From: Bacteroidaceae bacterium
Lineage (GTDB): Bacteria > Bacteroidota > Bacteroidia > Bacteroidales > Bacteroidaceae
Length of the DNA stretch: 64,000 nucleotides
Reading direction: 5' to 3'
Assembly (NCBI GenBank): GCA_024398615.1
Contig: JAKSIU010000002.1
Location: 74,036 to 138,035, forward strand
Made by a program: the position numbers and the translations under genes. Below the pieces are notes generated by a model, which saw nothing but the letters and a program-made list of their open reading frames with translations, searched no databases and was not told where the DNA came from. This document shows positions 40,931 through 49,329 of the stretch, one piece after another; positions within the stretch are counted from its first letter, which is position 1; each line of letters begins with the position of its first letter.

Positions 40931-41236
40931 ATGTATACTATCAAAGCCAATGAATCGGGCACCCGCCAGATTGGAATTTCAACAGAAAACCTTGTAACCA
41001 TACGTAAATATAACCTGTTCCAGTTCCTGATTGACAGCAACGGAATCGTTACCGAACCGGTTCTGGACAAATTGCGTCTCAACCTCCGTTCCATGCTGAC
41101 CGGTGGTGCGGACAAGGATCTTGTGGATCTGTGTATTGACGTGATTTTCCATAGGGACATGAAGGCCCTTGGCCTGTCGAATCTTCTTGCTCTCTACGAG
41201 GAGTGGAACACCGCAAATCCTGAATCGGCCGAATAA
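40931..41236 (+). CDS. Small conserved protein, function unknown
   Basis: A 101-residue soluble protein (MYTIKANESGTRQIGISTEN, then NLFQFLIDSNGIVTEPVLDKLRL and DLCIDVIFHRDMKALGL). I do not recognise a characterised family. It is acidic, has no signal peptide, and starts two bases after the amidase-like stop. The radical SAM gene begins 13 bases after it ends, so it is embedded in an operon. The tight spacing argues that it is a real gene. Confidence 0.75.
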   Translation: MYTIKANESGTRQIGISTENLVTIRKYNLFQFLIDSNGIVTEPVLDKLRLNLRSMLTGGADKDLVDLCIDVIFHRDMKALGLSNLLALYEEWNTANPESAE

Positions 41237-41249
41237 ATTTAAAGAGAGA

Positions 41250-43046
41250 ATGGCTGAATGGCTTCCGACAACTAAGAAGGAATGTGAACGTCTGGGTTGG
41301 GATGAACTGGATGTGATCCTGTTCAGCGGTGACGCCTATGTGGATCATCCGTCATTCGGAACTGCCGTGATAGGCCGTGTGCTCGAAGCGCAGGGCTACC
41401 GTGTGGCCATAGTTCCTCAGCCGAACTGGCAGGACGATCTGCGCGATTTCAGGAAACTGGGACGCCCGCGCCTGTTCTTCGGAGTCACGGCTGGCTGTAT
41501 GGATTCCATGGTGAACCGCTATACTGCCGCCCGCCGTCTGCGCTCGGAAGACGCATATACCCCTGATGGCCGTCATTCCGGAAGGCCCGAATATGCATCG
41601 GTCGTATATACCAAAGCATTGAAGAAGCTTTTCCCCGATGTGCCGGTCGTGCTTGGGGGCATAGAGGCAAGCATGCGCCGTCTTACCCATTATGACTACT
41701 GGCAGGACAAGCTGCTGCCAAGTATTCTTGAGATGAGCGGAGCTGACTACCTGATATACGGTATGGGTGAAAAGCCTGTTGTCGAACTGGCTCTGGCCAT
41801 AGATGAAGGCCGATGCGCGGACATCCTGACTCAGCCTCAGATAGGCTTCCTGTGCCGAGAGGTACCTGGAGGAATACAGGAAACGGACAAGCTGCTTGCA
41901 TCGCATGAGCAATGTCTTGGGGATAAAGTGCAGCAGGTGCTGAACTTCAAGGTAATAGAAGAGGAGTCCAACAAGATAGTGGCTCAACGTATTGTCCAGC
42001 CAATCGACAAGCGCTATGTGGTCATCAATCCTCCTTACAGGCCGATGACCACACAGGAGCTGGATGCTGTCTATGACCTTCCTTATACCCGGCAGCCGCA
42101 TCCGCGTTACAAGGGTAAACGTATTCCGGCATACGAAATGATACGTCATTCGGTGACAATCCACCGGGGCTGTTTCGGCGGTTGCTCGTTCTGCACCATA
42201 TCGGCCCATCAGGGCAAGCAGATTGTGAGCCGCAGCAAGGCAAGCATACTCAAGGAGGTCCGGGCCATTACCGCAATGGATGATTTCCACGGACAGGTAT
42301 CGGATCTGGGCGGTCCTTCGGCAAATATGTACGGACTTGGCGGCCGTGACCGTTCGCTTTGTGAGAAGTGCAGGCGCCCGACCTGTCTGCATCCCAAGGT
42401 CTGTCCCAATCTGAACACTGATCTGAGTGCTTTGACTGATCTGTATCAGGCTGCCAGTCATGTTCAGGGCGTAAAGAAGATTGCCATAGGAAGCGGCATA
42501 AGATATGATATACTGCAATACCGTGATCCTGATACTAAAGCTGACAGGTCACATCTGGAATATGCGCGCGAGCTCATTGTGAATCATGTGAGCGGACGTC
42601 TGAAAGTGGCTCCGGAACATACCCAGACTCCGGTTCTTGACTTGATGCGCAAGCCCGGTTTCGAGCAGTTCGAACAGTTCAAGAAGACTTTTGACAAAGT
42701 GAACCGTGAGGCCGGTCTCCGTCAGCAGCTTATTCCTTATTTCATAAGCAGCCATCCGGGATGTACACCGCAAGACATGGCGCTTCTGGCGGTAATCACC
42801 AAAAAACTGAACTTCCATCTGGAGCAGGTTCAGGACTTCACTCCAACGCCCATGACTCTGAGTACGGAGATTTTCTATTCAGGAATAAATCCCTATACAA
42901 TGCAGAAAGTATTCGTGCCCTGTTCCGACCGTGACAAACAGGCGCAGCGCATGTTCTTCTTCTGGTACGATCCGTCAGTCAGGCATCAGATCATGACCGA
43001 ACTGCGCCGAATGGGCCGACCGGACCTTATATCCAAACTTTTTTGA
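41250..43046 (+). CDS. YgiQ-family radical SAM protein
   Basis: A 598-residue cytosolic protein of the YgiQ family. Order of parts: N-terminal B12-binding-like region (DVILFSGDAYVDHPSFG, residues about 20-150); radical SAM core with the cluster motif CFGGCSFC (CX3CX2C) near residue 310; a second Cys cluster (CEKCRRPTCLHPKVC) near 370; and the C-terminal YgiQ-specific part with LKVAPEHTQTPVL near 451 and YFISSHPGCT near 497. The reaction is unknown for the family. The start MAEWLPTTKKECERLGWDE matches family N-termini; an in-frame extension to 41169 overlaps the previous gene and is rejected. The TlpA gene follows after 28 bases. Confidence 0.92.
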   Translation: MAEWLPTTKKECERLGWDELDVILFSGDAYVDHPSFGTAVIGRVLEAQGYRVAIVPQPNWQDDLRDFRKLGRPRLFFGVTAGCMDSMVNRYTAARRLRSEDAYTPDGRHSGRPEYASVVYTKALKKLFPDVPVVLGGIEASMRRLTHYDYWQDKLLPSILEMSGADYLIYGMGEKPVVELALAIDEGRCADILTQPQIGFLCREVPGGIQETDKLLASHEQCLGDKVQQVLNFKVIEEESNKIVAQRIVQPIDKRYVVINPPYRPMTTQELDAVYDLPYTRQPHPRYKGKRIPAYEMIRHSVTIHRGCFGGCSFCTISAHQGKQIVSRSKASILKEVRAITAMDDFHGQVSDLGGPSANMYGLGGRDRSLCEKCRRPTCLHPKVCPNLNTDLSALTDLYQAASHVQGVKKIAIGSGIRYDILQYRDPDTKADRSHLEYARELIVNHVSGRLKVAPEHTQTPVLDLMRKPGFEQFEQFKKTFDKVNREAGLRQQLIPYFISSHPGCTPQDMALLAVITKKLNFHLEQVQDFTPTPMTLSTEIFYSGINPYTMQKVFVPCSDRDKQAQRMFFFWYDPSVRHQIMTELRRMGRPDLISKLF

Positions 43047-43074
43047 AACATAATCAACAAAACAACTTACATAT

Positions 43075-44121
43075 ATGAAAAAGATTTATTCAATTGCACT
43101 GGTATCGGCATTGTTATGCGCATGCGGTGAGCCGCAGTATAAGATAAGCGGCAATGTTGAGGGACTTGACGGAATGGTTTATATGCTTGACTCGAAGCGT
43201 AATCCTATTGATTCCGTTCAGGTGGCAGATGGAAAGTTCGAATTCCAGGGAGAGTTTACTGAGGCGAAACGCATTTACATTACCGACAACAGCGACCTGT
43301 CAAAGGTGGAGAAATATGTCATGCTGTTCATTGAGGAGGGAAAGATTCTTGTTCAGGAAAACGAGAACGGACTCTTTGCAACCGGAACTCCGTCAAACGA
43401 TGCCTATTCTGCATATAATGATCAGGCAGAAAAGCTTTTCAAGGAATATGATGCCGAAGAGACGACCGCAGAACGCCGTAATCAGATTGATGAGGAGTAT
43501 GACCAGATGACAATGCAGTCAGTCAAGGATAATCTTGACAATCTCTTTGGAATGTATCAGTTCGGCTCTGTCTTCTATGATCTGGACGGACAGGGAGCGA
43601 TTGATCTGCTGGAACAGTTCTCGGACGAGTTCAAGGCAGGCGAATCATGGAAGTCATACATGGAAGTCGCACAGGCCAAGCTTAATGTCGCCGATGGCAA
43701 ACCGTACATTGACTTTGCACAGAATACTCCTGAAGGAGTGGAACTGTCACTGAAGTCGGTCGTCGAGAATCCGGAGAACAAATATGTTCTTGTCGATTTT
43801 TGGGCCAGCTGGTGCGGACCATGCATGGGCGAGGTTCCATATCTCATCAGCGATTATGAGAAGTATCATGACAAGGGATTTGAAATTCTGGGCTCATCGC
43901 TTGACCGTGACAGCGAAAGCTGGACTCAGGCAATTGAGAGCAAGGGCATGAACTGGCTGCATGTAAGCGATATCAAGTATTGGGACAATGCTGCCGCAGC
44001 TCTGTATGCCGTCCGTTCAATTCCGGCTAACTTCCTGATTGACTGCTCAACCGGAAAGATCATAGCTCACGATCTCCGTGGCGAAGGTCTTGGTTCCAAG
44101 CTTGCAGAACTGCTTGATTGA
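43075..44121 (+). CDS. TlpA-like thiol:disulfide oxidoreductase lipoprotein
   Basis: A 348-residue lipoprotein; the lipobox ends at Cys17 (LLCACG). An N-terminal DUF4369-type beta domain (YKISGNVEGLDGMVYMLDS, VQVADGKFEFQGEF) covers about residues 20-120, and a helical linker follows. The C-terminal thioredoxin fold carries the redox motif W246-CGPC (Cys247, Cys250) and the cis-Pro loop in RSIPANFLID near 320. Such proteins reduce disulfides in the periplasm or at the cell surface, for example during cytochrome c maturation or oxidative repair; the partner here is unknown. It ends 20 bases from the convergent nitrilase gene. Confidence 0.92.
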   Translation: MKKIYSIALVSALLCACGEPQYKISGNVEGLDGMVYMLDSKRNPIDSVQVADGKFEFQGEFTEAKRIYITDNSDLSKVEKYVMLFIEEGKILVQENENGLFATGTPSNDAYSAYNDQAEKLFKEYDAEETTAERRNQIDEEYDQMTMQSVKDNLDNLFGMYQFGSVFYDLDGQGAIDLLEQFSDEFKAGESWKSYMEVAQAKLNVADGKPYIDFAQNTPEGVELSLKSVVENPENKYVLVDFWASWCGPCMGEVPYLISDYEKYHDKGFEILGSSLDRDSESWTQAIESKGMNWLHVSDIKYWDNAAAALYAVRSIPANFLIDCSTGKIIAHDLRGEGLGSKLAELLD

Positions 44122-44141
44122 AGTGTAAGATCGTGCCTGTT

Positions 44142-44900
44142 TCAGAGACGGTCTGCGTCTGCCAGAACCGGAAACTTGGTGCGGAAGCGTGTCAGCAGGT
44201 CCATGTCAATAGTACCGACAGCAATTGACTCTGTGTCGTTCGGATTTGCTGCCAAAGTATCGCCGTATGGGCCGATGAGGGCGCTGTGACCCTGATATGT
44301 GCCGTACTGGTCCTGACCGGTACGGTTGACTCCTATAATGTATGACTGGTTTTCAAGGGCACGGGCACGGAGCAGGGTGTCCCATGCGAAACTGCGTCGG
44401 TCCGGCCATGCTGCCACGTATATTGCCGCATCATAGTCGTTCATGTTGCGGCTGAAAATGGGGAAACGCAGGTCGTAACAGATCTGAAGCAGGAAACGGA
44501 CTCCACGGAATCCAACAGTCACGCGCTTCTGGCCTGATGTGAAATGCTGGTTTTCCCCGGAATAACTGAACAGATGACGTTTGTCATAACATGCCATCGT
44601 GCCGTCAGGCATGGCAAAGCACAGACGGTTTACAAAGTGTCCGTCATCACTGATTGCAATGCTTCCGCAGACTGCGGCATCCAGTTCTGCGGATTTCGCT
44701 TTCAGCCAGCTGACTGTCGGGCCGTCCATGGTTTCGGCAATACCGGCAGGGTCAAGATACTGGCCTGATGAGAACATTTCTGGAAGTACATAGACATCGG
44801 CTTTGGCATCCTTGCGTCTGTCAATGAGGCGGTCCAGGTTCTTGAGGCTTGCCTCTACATTGCCCTGGACCGGAATGCTTTGGACCAATGCTATTTTCAT
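44142..44900 (-). CDS. Nitrilase-superfamily omega-amidase-like hydrolase
   Basis: A 252-residue cytosolic C-N hydrolase with the complete Glu-Lys-Cys triad: LPEMFSSG near residue 40, YDKRHLFSY near 106, and LLQICYDLRFP near 140. It resembles YafV/omega-amidases, which hydrolyse 2-oxoglutaramate or 2-oxosuccinamate and also repair deaminated glutathione in some organisms. It is the last gene of the glycine-cleavage cluster, 16 bases after lpdA. It may handle by-products of transamination, but no direct link to glycine cleavage is known to me. Confidence 0.88.
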   Translation of the reverse strand: MKIALVQSIPVQGNVEASLKNLDRLIDRRKDAKADVYVLPEMFSSGQYLDPAGIAETMDGPTVSWLKAKSAELDAAVCGSIAISDDGHFVNRLCFAMPDGTMACYDKRHLFSYSGENQHFTSGQKRVTVGFRGVRFLLQICYDLRFPIFSRNMNDYDAAIYVAAWPDRRSFAWDTLLRARALENQSYIIGVNRTGQDQYGTYQGHSALIGPYGDTLAANPNDTESIAVGTIDMDLLTRFRTKFPVLADADRL

Positions 44901-44916
44901 TCAGCTTTTAATCCGA

Positions 44917-46212
44917 TTATTGACGCAGTGCAGACAGGACCGTCTCACTCAGGGTGGGGTGGGCGAAAATGGTCTGCTGTAATGTCTGAAGGGTGGCACC
45001 GGCATTCATGGCGACTGCCAGCTCATGGATGAGATCCGATGAGTGGGCTCCCATGATATGGGCCCCGAGAAGTGACCCGTCAGCGCCTGCAAGTATCTTG
45101 CAATAGCCGTCAGTCTGGTCCATGGATACGGCTTTGCCGTTGGCACGGTAGAATGACTTGAGCGCGCGGTATTCAATGCCCTGCTGCTTGCAGTCCTCTT
45201 CTGTGAGTCCTATGGTCGCAACTTCGGGGCTGGTGAACACTGCTGCGGGAATAAGGTCGAATCGGATTCTGTCTGGGGTGCCGCATATATGGTTCAATGC
45301 GTGCAGACCCTGGGCCGATGCGGCATGTGCCAGCATGATCCCTCCTGTCACATCGCCGACAGCGTAGATGCCCGGTACGTTGGTGCGGAAGTCTGAATCG
45401 ACAGTGATTCCGCGTCTGGTGTATCCGATTCCGGCGGCTTCAAGATTCAGACCATCCATGTTGGCCCTACGGCCGACAGCCATGAGTACCTTTTTTGCGC
45501 TGACTTCAAACTGCTTGTCCTTCTGTGTGTAGAAGACTGTGCCGTTGTCAATGGCTGTAACCTGGGCCTGCAGTTCAATGCGTATGCCCTGTCTGGAAAG
45601 TGACTGCTTGAGCCGTTTTGCCAGGTCTACGTCGAAACGCGGCAACAGGTTCGGACAGTATTCGAGGACGGTTACCTGACTGCCCAGACTGTTGAAGACC
45701 GATGCGAATTCGAGTCCTATCACTCCACCGCCTATCACGCACAGGCTTTCGGGAACCTGTTCAAGTTCGAGTATCTCTTTCGATGTGATTGCTTGGTCTG
45801 CACCGGGAATCGGCAGCATGGCACTTCTTGAACCTGTGGCAATGATAATGGCATCGGCCTCGACATCCTGACCGTTGACTGTGATGGTACGGGTGTCCTT
45901 GAAACAGGCTTTGCCGTAAATTACATTGACGTTCTTGAGAAGCATCTCAATGCCGGATTGCAGCTGGCTTATGACCGCAAGACGGCGTTGCTGGATGAAA
46001 TCAAACGGTATTGTGGCGTTGATGCCGGCCTTCCGGTTCTCGTCAATGAGTTGTGCGTAGTGACAAAGTGTCTTGGTGGGAATGCAGCCTTCGTTCAGAC
46101 ATGTTCCTCCCAGTGGTCCCTCAGTGACAAGTGTCACTTCCAGACCGCGTCCGGCGGCCTGGACGGCGGTTTCGTAACCGCCAGGTCCGGCTCCTATGAT
46201 CAGCAGGCGCAT
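44917..46212 (-). CDS. lpdA: Dihydrolipoyl dehydrogenase (glycine cleavage L-protein)
   Basis: A 431-residue FAD/NAD flavoenzyme that reoxidises the dihydrolipoyl arm of GcvH with NAD+. Seen are the N-terminal FAD motif IIGAGPGGYETAVQA, the redox disulfide GGTCLNEGCIPTK near residue 35, the NAD motif IGGGVIGLEFASV near 160, the FAD loop YAVGDVTGGIMLAHAA near 288, and the C-terminal catalytic HP.SE pair (AHPTLSETV near 420). At 431 residues it is somewhat shorter than typical (about 460). Its start lies within the last 13 bases of gcvPB, so it is coupled to glycine cleavage rather than to a 2-oxoacid dehydrogenase, none of which is adjacent. Confidence 0.95.
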   Translation of the reverse strand: MRLLIIGAGPGGYETAVQAAGRGLEVTLVTEGPLGGTCLNEGCIPTKTLCHYAQLIDENRKAGINATIPFDFIQQRRLAVISQLQSGIEMLLKNVNVIYGKACFKDTRTITVNGQDVEADAIIIATGSRSAMLPIPGADQAITSKEILELEQVPESLCVIGGGVIGLEFASVFNSLGSQVTVLEYCPNLLPRFDVDLAKRLKQSLSRQGIRIELQAQVTAIDNGTVFYTQKDKQFEVSAKKVLMAVGRRANMDGLNLEAAGIGYTRRGITVDSDFRTNVPGIYAVGDVTGGIMLAHAASAQGLHALNHICGTPDRIRFDLIPAAVFTSPEVATIGLTEEDCKQQGIEYRALKSFYRANGKAVSMDQTDGYCKILAGADGSLLGAHIMGAHSSDLIHELAVAMNAGATLQTLQQTIFAHPTLSETVLSALRQ

Positions 46213-47609
46213 TCGTCCCAGATTTTGAGTATCGGATTACGTGCGGCTGCAGTCTCGTCAGGACGTGATATCGGAGTGTTGTGCGGTGCCGTGTGCAGCA
46301 GGTCAGGATCCTGTGCGGCTTCCTGGGCTATGGTGCGCATCACTTCGATGAACTGGTCCAGAGTCTCCTTAGATTCCGTTTCCGTAGGCTCGATCATGAT
46401 TGCCTGATGGAACAGAAGCGGGAAGTAGATGGTCGGGGCATGGAAACCGTAGTCGAGCAGACGCTTGGCTACATCAAGGGTGGTGGCTCCGGCAACGCCT
46501 TCGCGTGCACCGTCATTCACAAGTCCGTCAAATACGAATTCGTGTTTGCAGACCTGAGCGAGCGGCAGCTTGTAGCAGTCCTTGAGCGATTCCTTTATGT
46601 AATTGGCTCCGAGAGTTGCCAGACGTCCGCACATCTTGACATTCTCGCGACCAAGCATGAGAATGTATGCGTATGCGCGCAGCATGACTCCGAAATTGCC
46701 GTTGAAGCCCGACACGTTTACCTTGAAGAAGGGAACCAGCTTCTCGCATACACCTACAGGACCGCTTCCGGGGCCTCCGCCTCCATGTGGAGTGGAGAAT
46801 GACTTGTGCAGGTTCAGATGCATCACGTCAAAGCCCATGTCGCCCGGACGGACTGTGCCGATGAGCGGGTTCATGTTGGCTCCATCGTAGTACAGCAGTC
46901 CTCCGCATTCGTGGACGAGCTGTGCAATCTCCCTGATGTCCTTTTCAAACAGTCCCAGAGTATTCGGATTGGTCATCATGATTCCGGCTATGGTGTCGTC
47001 CAGCAGTGGTTTCAGGTCTTCGACATCGACCAGACCGTTGGCATTGGACTTTACCTGGACAATTTCCAGACCGCATACGGCGGCACTTGCTGGATTGGTT
47101 CCATGGGCGCTGTCCGGAACGATTATGCGGGTGCGTTTCATATCGCCGCGTGACATGTGGTACTCGCGGATAATCATAAGTCCCGTAAGTTCACCGTGTG
47201 CTCCGGCGCAGGGCTTGAAGGTGAAGTGCTTCATGCCGGTAATGGCGGCAAGAGCGCTGTCCAGTCCCTGATATACGGCTTCGATACCCGGCAGGTTCTT
47301 CTGCAGCGGGTGTATGCCTGCGAACTGCGGCATGGAGGCAATCTCTTCGTTGATTTTGGGATTGTACTTCATGGTGCAGCTGCCAAGCGGATAGAAGCCG
47401 GTGTCAACACCGAAGTTCATCTGGCTCAGATTGGTGTAGTGGCGTACCACATCGACCTCGCTTACCTGAGGCAGCAGGGGAGCTTCGCTGCGGCGAAGAT
47501 TGGCTGGAATGGAATCACAGGTGTCCAGATTGTCTTTGGGCCTGGGAAGCGAGTATCCCATGCGTCCTTCTTTGGACAGCTCGAATATCAGTTTGTCGTA
47601 GTATTTCAT
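46200..47609 (-). CDS. gcvPB: Glycine dehydrogenase (decarboxylating) subunit 2
   Basis: A 469-residue PLP half of the split P-protein, which decarboxylates glycine and transfers aminomethyl to GcvH. The PLP lysine is in NLHKSFSTPHGGGGPG near residue 270, preceded by YYDGANMNP near 240 and the phosphate region DSAHGTNPAS near 167. The N-terminus MKYYDKLIFELSKEGRMGYSLP is typical of split GcvPB. The partner subunit gcvPA lies six bases upstream on the same strand. Many Bacteroides carry a single fused GcvP of about 950 residues instead, so this organism uses the alternative architecture. Confidence 0.96.
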   Translation of the reverse strand: MKYYDKLIFELSKEGRMGYSLPRPKDNLDTCDSIPANLRRSEAPLLPQVSEVDVVRHYTNLSQMNFGVDTGFYPLGSCTMKYNPKINEEIASMPQFAGIHPLQKNLPGIEAVYQGLDSALAAITGMKHFTFKPCAGAHGELTGLMIIREYHMSRGDMKRTRIIVPDSAHGTNPASAAVCGLEIVQVKSNANGLVDVEDLKPLLDDTIAGIMMTNPNTLGLFEKDIREIAQLVHECGGLLYYDGANMNPLIGTVRPGDMGFDVMHLNLHKSFSTPHGGGGPGSGPVGVCEKLVPFFKVNVSGFNGNFGVMLRAYAYILMLGRENVKMCGRLATLGANYIKESLKDCYKLPLAQVCKHEFVFDGLVNDGAREGVAGATTLDVAKRLLDYGFHAPTIYFPLLFHQAIMIEPTETESKETLDQFIEVMRTIAQEAAQDPDLLHTAPHNTPISRPDETAAARNPILKIWDECAC

Positions 47610-47615
47610 GATTCC

Positions 47616-48941
47616 TTATCCTTTGAGTGCTTTAATCAGTTCGAAAATCTGTTCCTTGGTGCGCATCTCGGTAACGGCAAAGGTTGTATAGCCCTCGGGT
47701 GTCTGGAGAGCTCCGAAAATGCCGTGCTCCTGCAGCTTCTCCTGAATGTAACGTGGTGGAATGAGCGGCTTGAGGGCAAATTCCTTGATGAATGGCGCAC
47801 CTGGGAATGCTTCCTTGAACAGACCTGTCTCCAATAGGTTCTGCATGAGGAAATGGGAACGCTGATAACAGATGTCGTTGACCTGTTTCAGACCTTTGGG
47901 ACCCATGAGCGACAGATATACGGTCACCCACAGAGCCATGAGACTCTGGTTCGAACAGATATTACTGGTGGCCTTTTCACGGCGGATGTGCTGCTCGCGT
48001 GCCTGCAGTGTGAGTACGAACGCACGGCGGCCTTCTCCGTCACGGGTCTCGCCGACAATACGCCCGGGCATCTTGCGCATCAGCTCGCGGCTGGTGGCCA
48101 TGAACCCTACGTATGGTCCGCCGTAGCAAAGCGGAATGCCCAGCGTCTGTCCGTCACCGACTGCAATGTCGGCTCCCCATTCGGCCGGAGTCTTGAGGAC
48201 TGCCAGAGTCGAGGGGTCACAATATACTGTCATGACGGCTTTTGCGGCATGGATCATGTCGGCAAAGCCTTCGAGATTCTCAATGATGCCGAAACGGTTG
48301 GTAAGAGGAACTACAACGCCTGCCACCTGTCCGCCTGCCAGCAGACTTTCCAGACTGGAGGCCGATGTCTGTCCGCCTTCCTGTGCGATCTCGACAATCT
48401 CAATGCCTGCATAGCGTGCGTATGTGTCGATGACGGCACGGACGTTCGGCATCAGAGTGTTGGAAACCAGAACGGTGTTCTTCTTGCGGGCCTGCGCTAC
48501 AGACATGCGGACGGCTTCGGCTGCAGCAGTGGGACCGTCATACATTGACGCATTGCTGACATCCATGCCTGTCAGAGTACATATCATGCTCTGAAATTCG
48601 AAAATATAGCGCAGTGTACCCTGTGAGATTTCACACTGATACGGTGTGTATGCGGTCTGGAATTCGCTTCGGCTTGTGATGTAGGGGATGACGGCCGGTG
48701 TGTAATGGTCGTATGCTCCGGCACCTGCAAAAACCGTCTGGCGCGGATTCCTGTCGGCTAGTTCCTGAAAGAACTGGCGTACCTCTTGCTCCGTCATGGC
48801 TGACGGAAGGTCATATTCGCCCTGGAATATGAAGTCCTGGGGCACATCGGCATACAGGTCATCAAGACTCTTCACGCCTATGCGTTCAAGCATGGCCTGT
48901 ATGTCTTGGTCTGTCTGAGGAAAATACTGGAAGCCCTCCAT
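47616..48941 (-). CDS. gcvPA: Glycine dehydrogenase (decarboxylating) subunit 1
   Basis: A 441-residue fold-type I partner of GcvPB that lacks the PLP lysine. It opens with YFPQTDQDIQAMLERIGV and contains FAGAGAYDHYTPAVI near 77, MYDGPTAAAEAVRMS near 135, and SNICSNQSLMALWVTVYLS near 325, all matching GcvPA. It is required for the P-protein heterotetramer. It is packed between gcvH (start 49324) and gcvPB with only two and six bases between genes, so stoichiometric expression is expected. Confidence 0.96.
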   Translation of the reverse strand: MEGFQYFPQTDQDIQAMLERIGVKSLDDLYADVPQDFIFQGEYDLPSAMTEQEVRQFFQELADRNPRQTVFAGAGAYDHYTPAVIPYITSRSEFQTAYTPYQCEISQGTLRYIFEFQSMICTLTGMDVSNASMYDGPTAAAEAVRMSVAQARKKNTVLVSNTLMPNVRAVIDTYARYAGIEIVEIAQEGGQTSASSLESLLAGGQVAGVVVPLTNRFGIIENLEGFADMIHAAKAVMTVYCDPSTLAVLKTPAEWGADIAVGDGQTLGIPLCYGGPYVGFMATSRELMRKMPGRIVGETRDGEGRRAFVLTLQAREQHIRREKATSNICSNQSLMALWVTVYLSLMGPKGLKQVNDICYQRSHFLMQNLLETGLFKEAFPGAPFIKEFALKPLIPPRYIQEKLQEHGIFGALQTPEGYTTFAVTEMRTKEQIFELIKALKG

Positions 48942-48943
48942 GC

Positions 48944-49324
48944 TTATTCTCCAATCATTGACTTGTAGGCAGAGGCATCCATAAGTCCGTCGACCTGTGA
49001 TGCATCGCTCATTCTGACCTTGATGATCCAGTTTTCGAAAGCGTCCTGGTTGACAAGTTCCGGACTGTCAACAACTGCGTCATTGACTTCAACGACGGTG
49101 CCGCTTACCGGGCAGATGAGGTCGCTGCTGGCCTTAACGCTTTCCAGAGCTCCGAATTCCTCGCCCTGCTCAAACTCATCGTCAACACTGGGACAGTCAA
49201 CGTAGGTGATGTCGCCCATCTCCTTCTGTGCAAAGTCACTGACTCCGATGACAGCAATGTCACCTTCAACCTTTACCCATTCATGGGTCTCACTGTACTT
49301 GAGTCCTTCAAGAATCTTGCTCAT
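48944..49324 (-). CDS. gcvH: Glycine cleavage system H protein
   Basis: A 126-residue lipoyl carrier that shuttles the aminomethyl group between P, T and L proteins. The start MSKILEGLKYSETHEWVKVEG is the family N-terminus; an in-frame extension to 49456 overlaps gcvT and is rejected. The lipoylated lysine lies in ALESVKASSDL near residue 62. The fold is completed by CPVSGTVVEVNDAV and the C-terminal MDASAYKSMIGE. It lies five bases after gcvT and two bases before gcvPA. Confidence 0.97.
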   Translation of the reverse strand: MSKILEGLKYSETHEWVKVEGDIAVIGVSDFAQKEMGDITYVDCPSVDDEFEQGEEFGALESVKASSDLICPVSGTVVEVNDAVVDSPELVNQDAFENWIIKVRMSDASQVDGLMDASAYKSMIGE

Positions 49325-49329
49325 ATTGT

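Noticed and set aside
41352-42518. 388-codon open frame on the minus strand inside the YgiQ gene
   Set aside because: It lies wholly opposite a well-recognised radical SAM gene; its translation has no domain, no signal, and odd composition. It reflects codon bias of the real gene.
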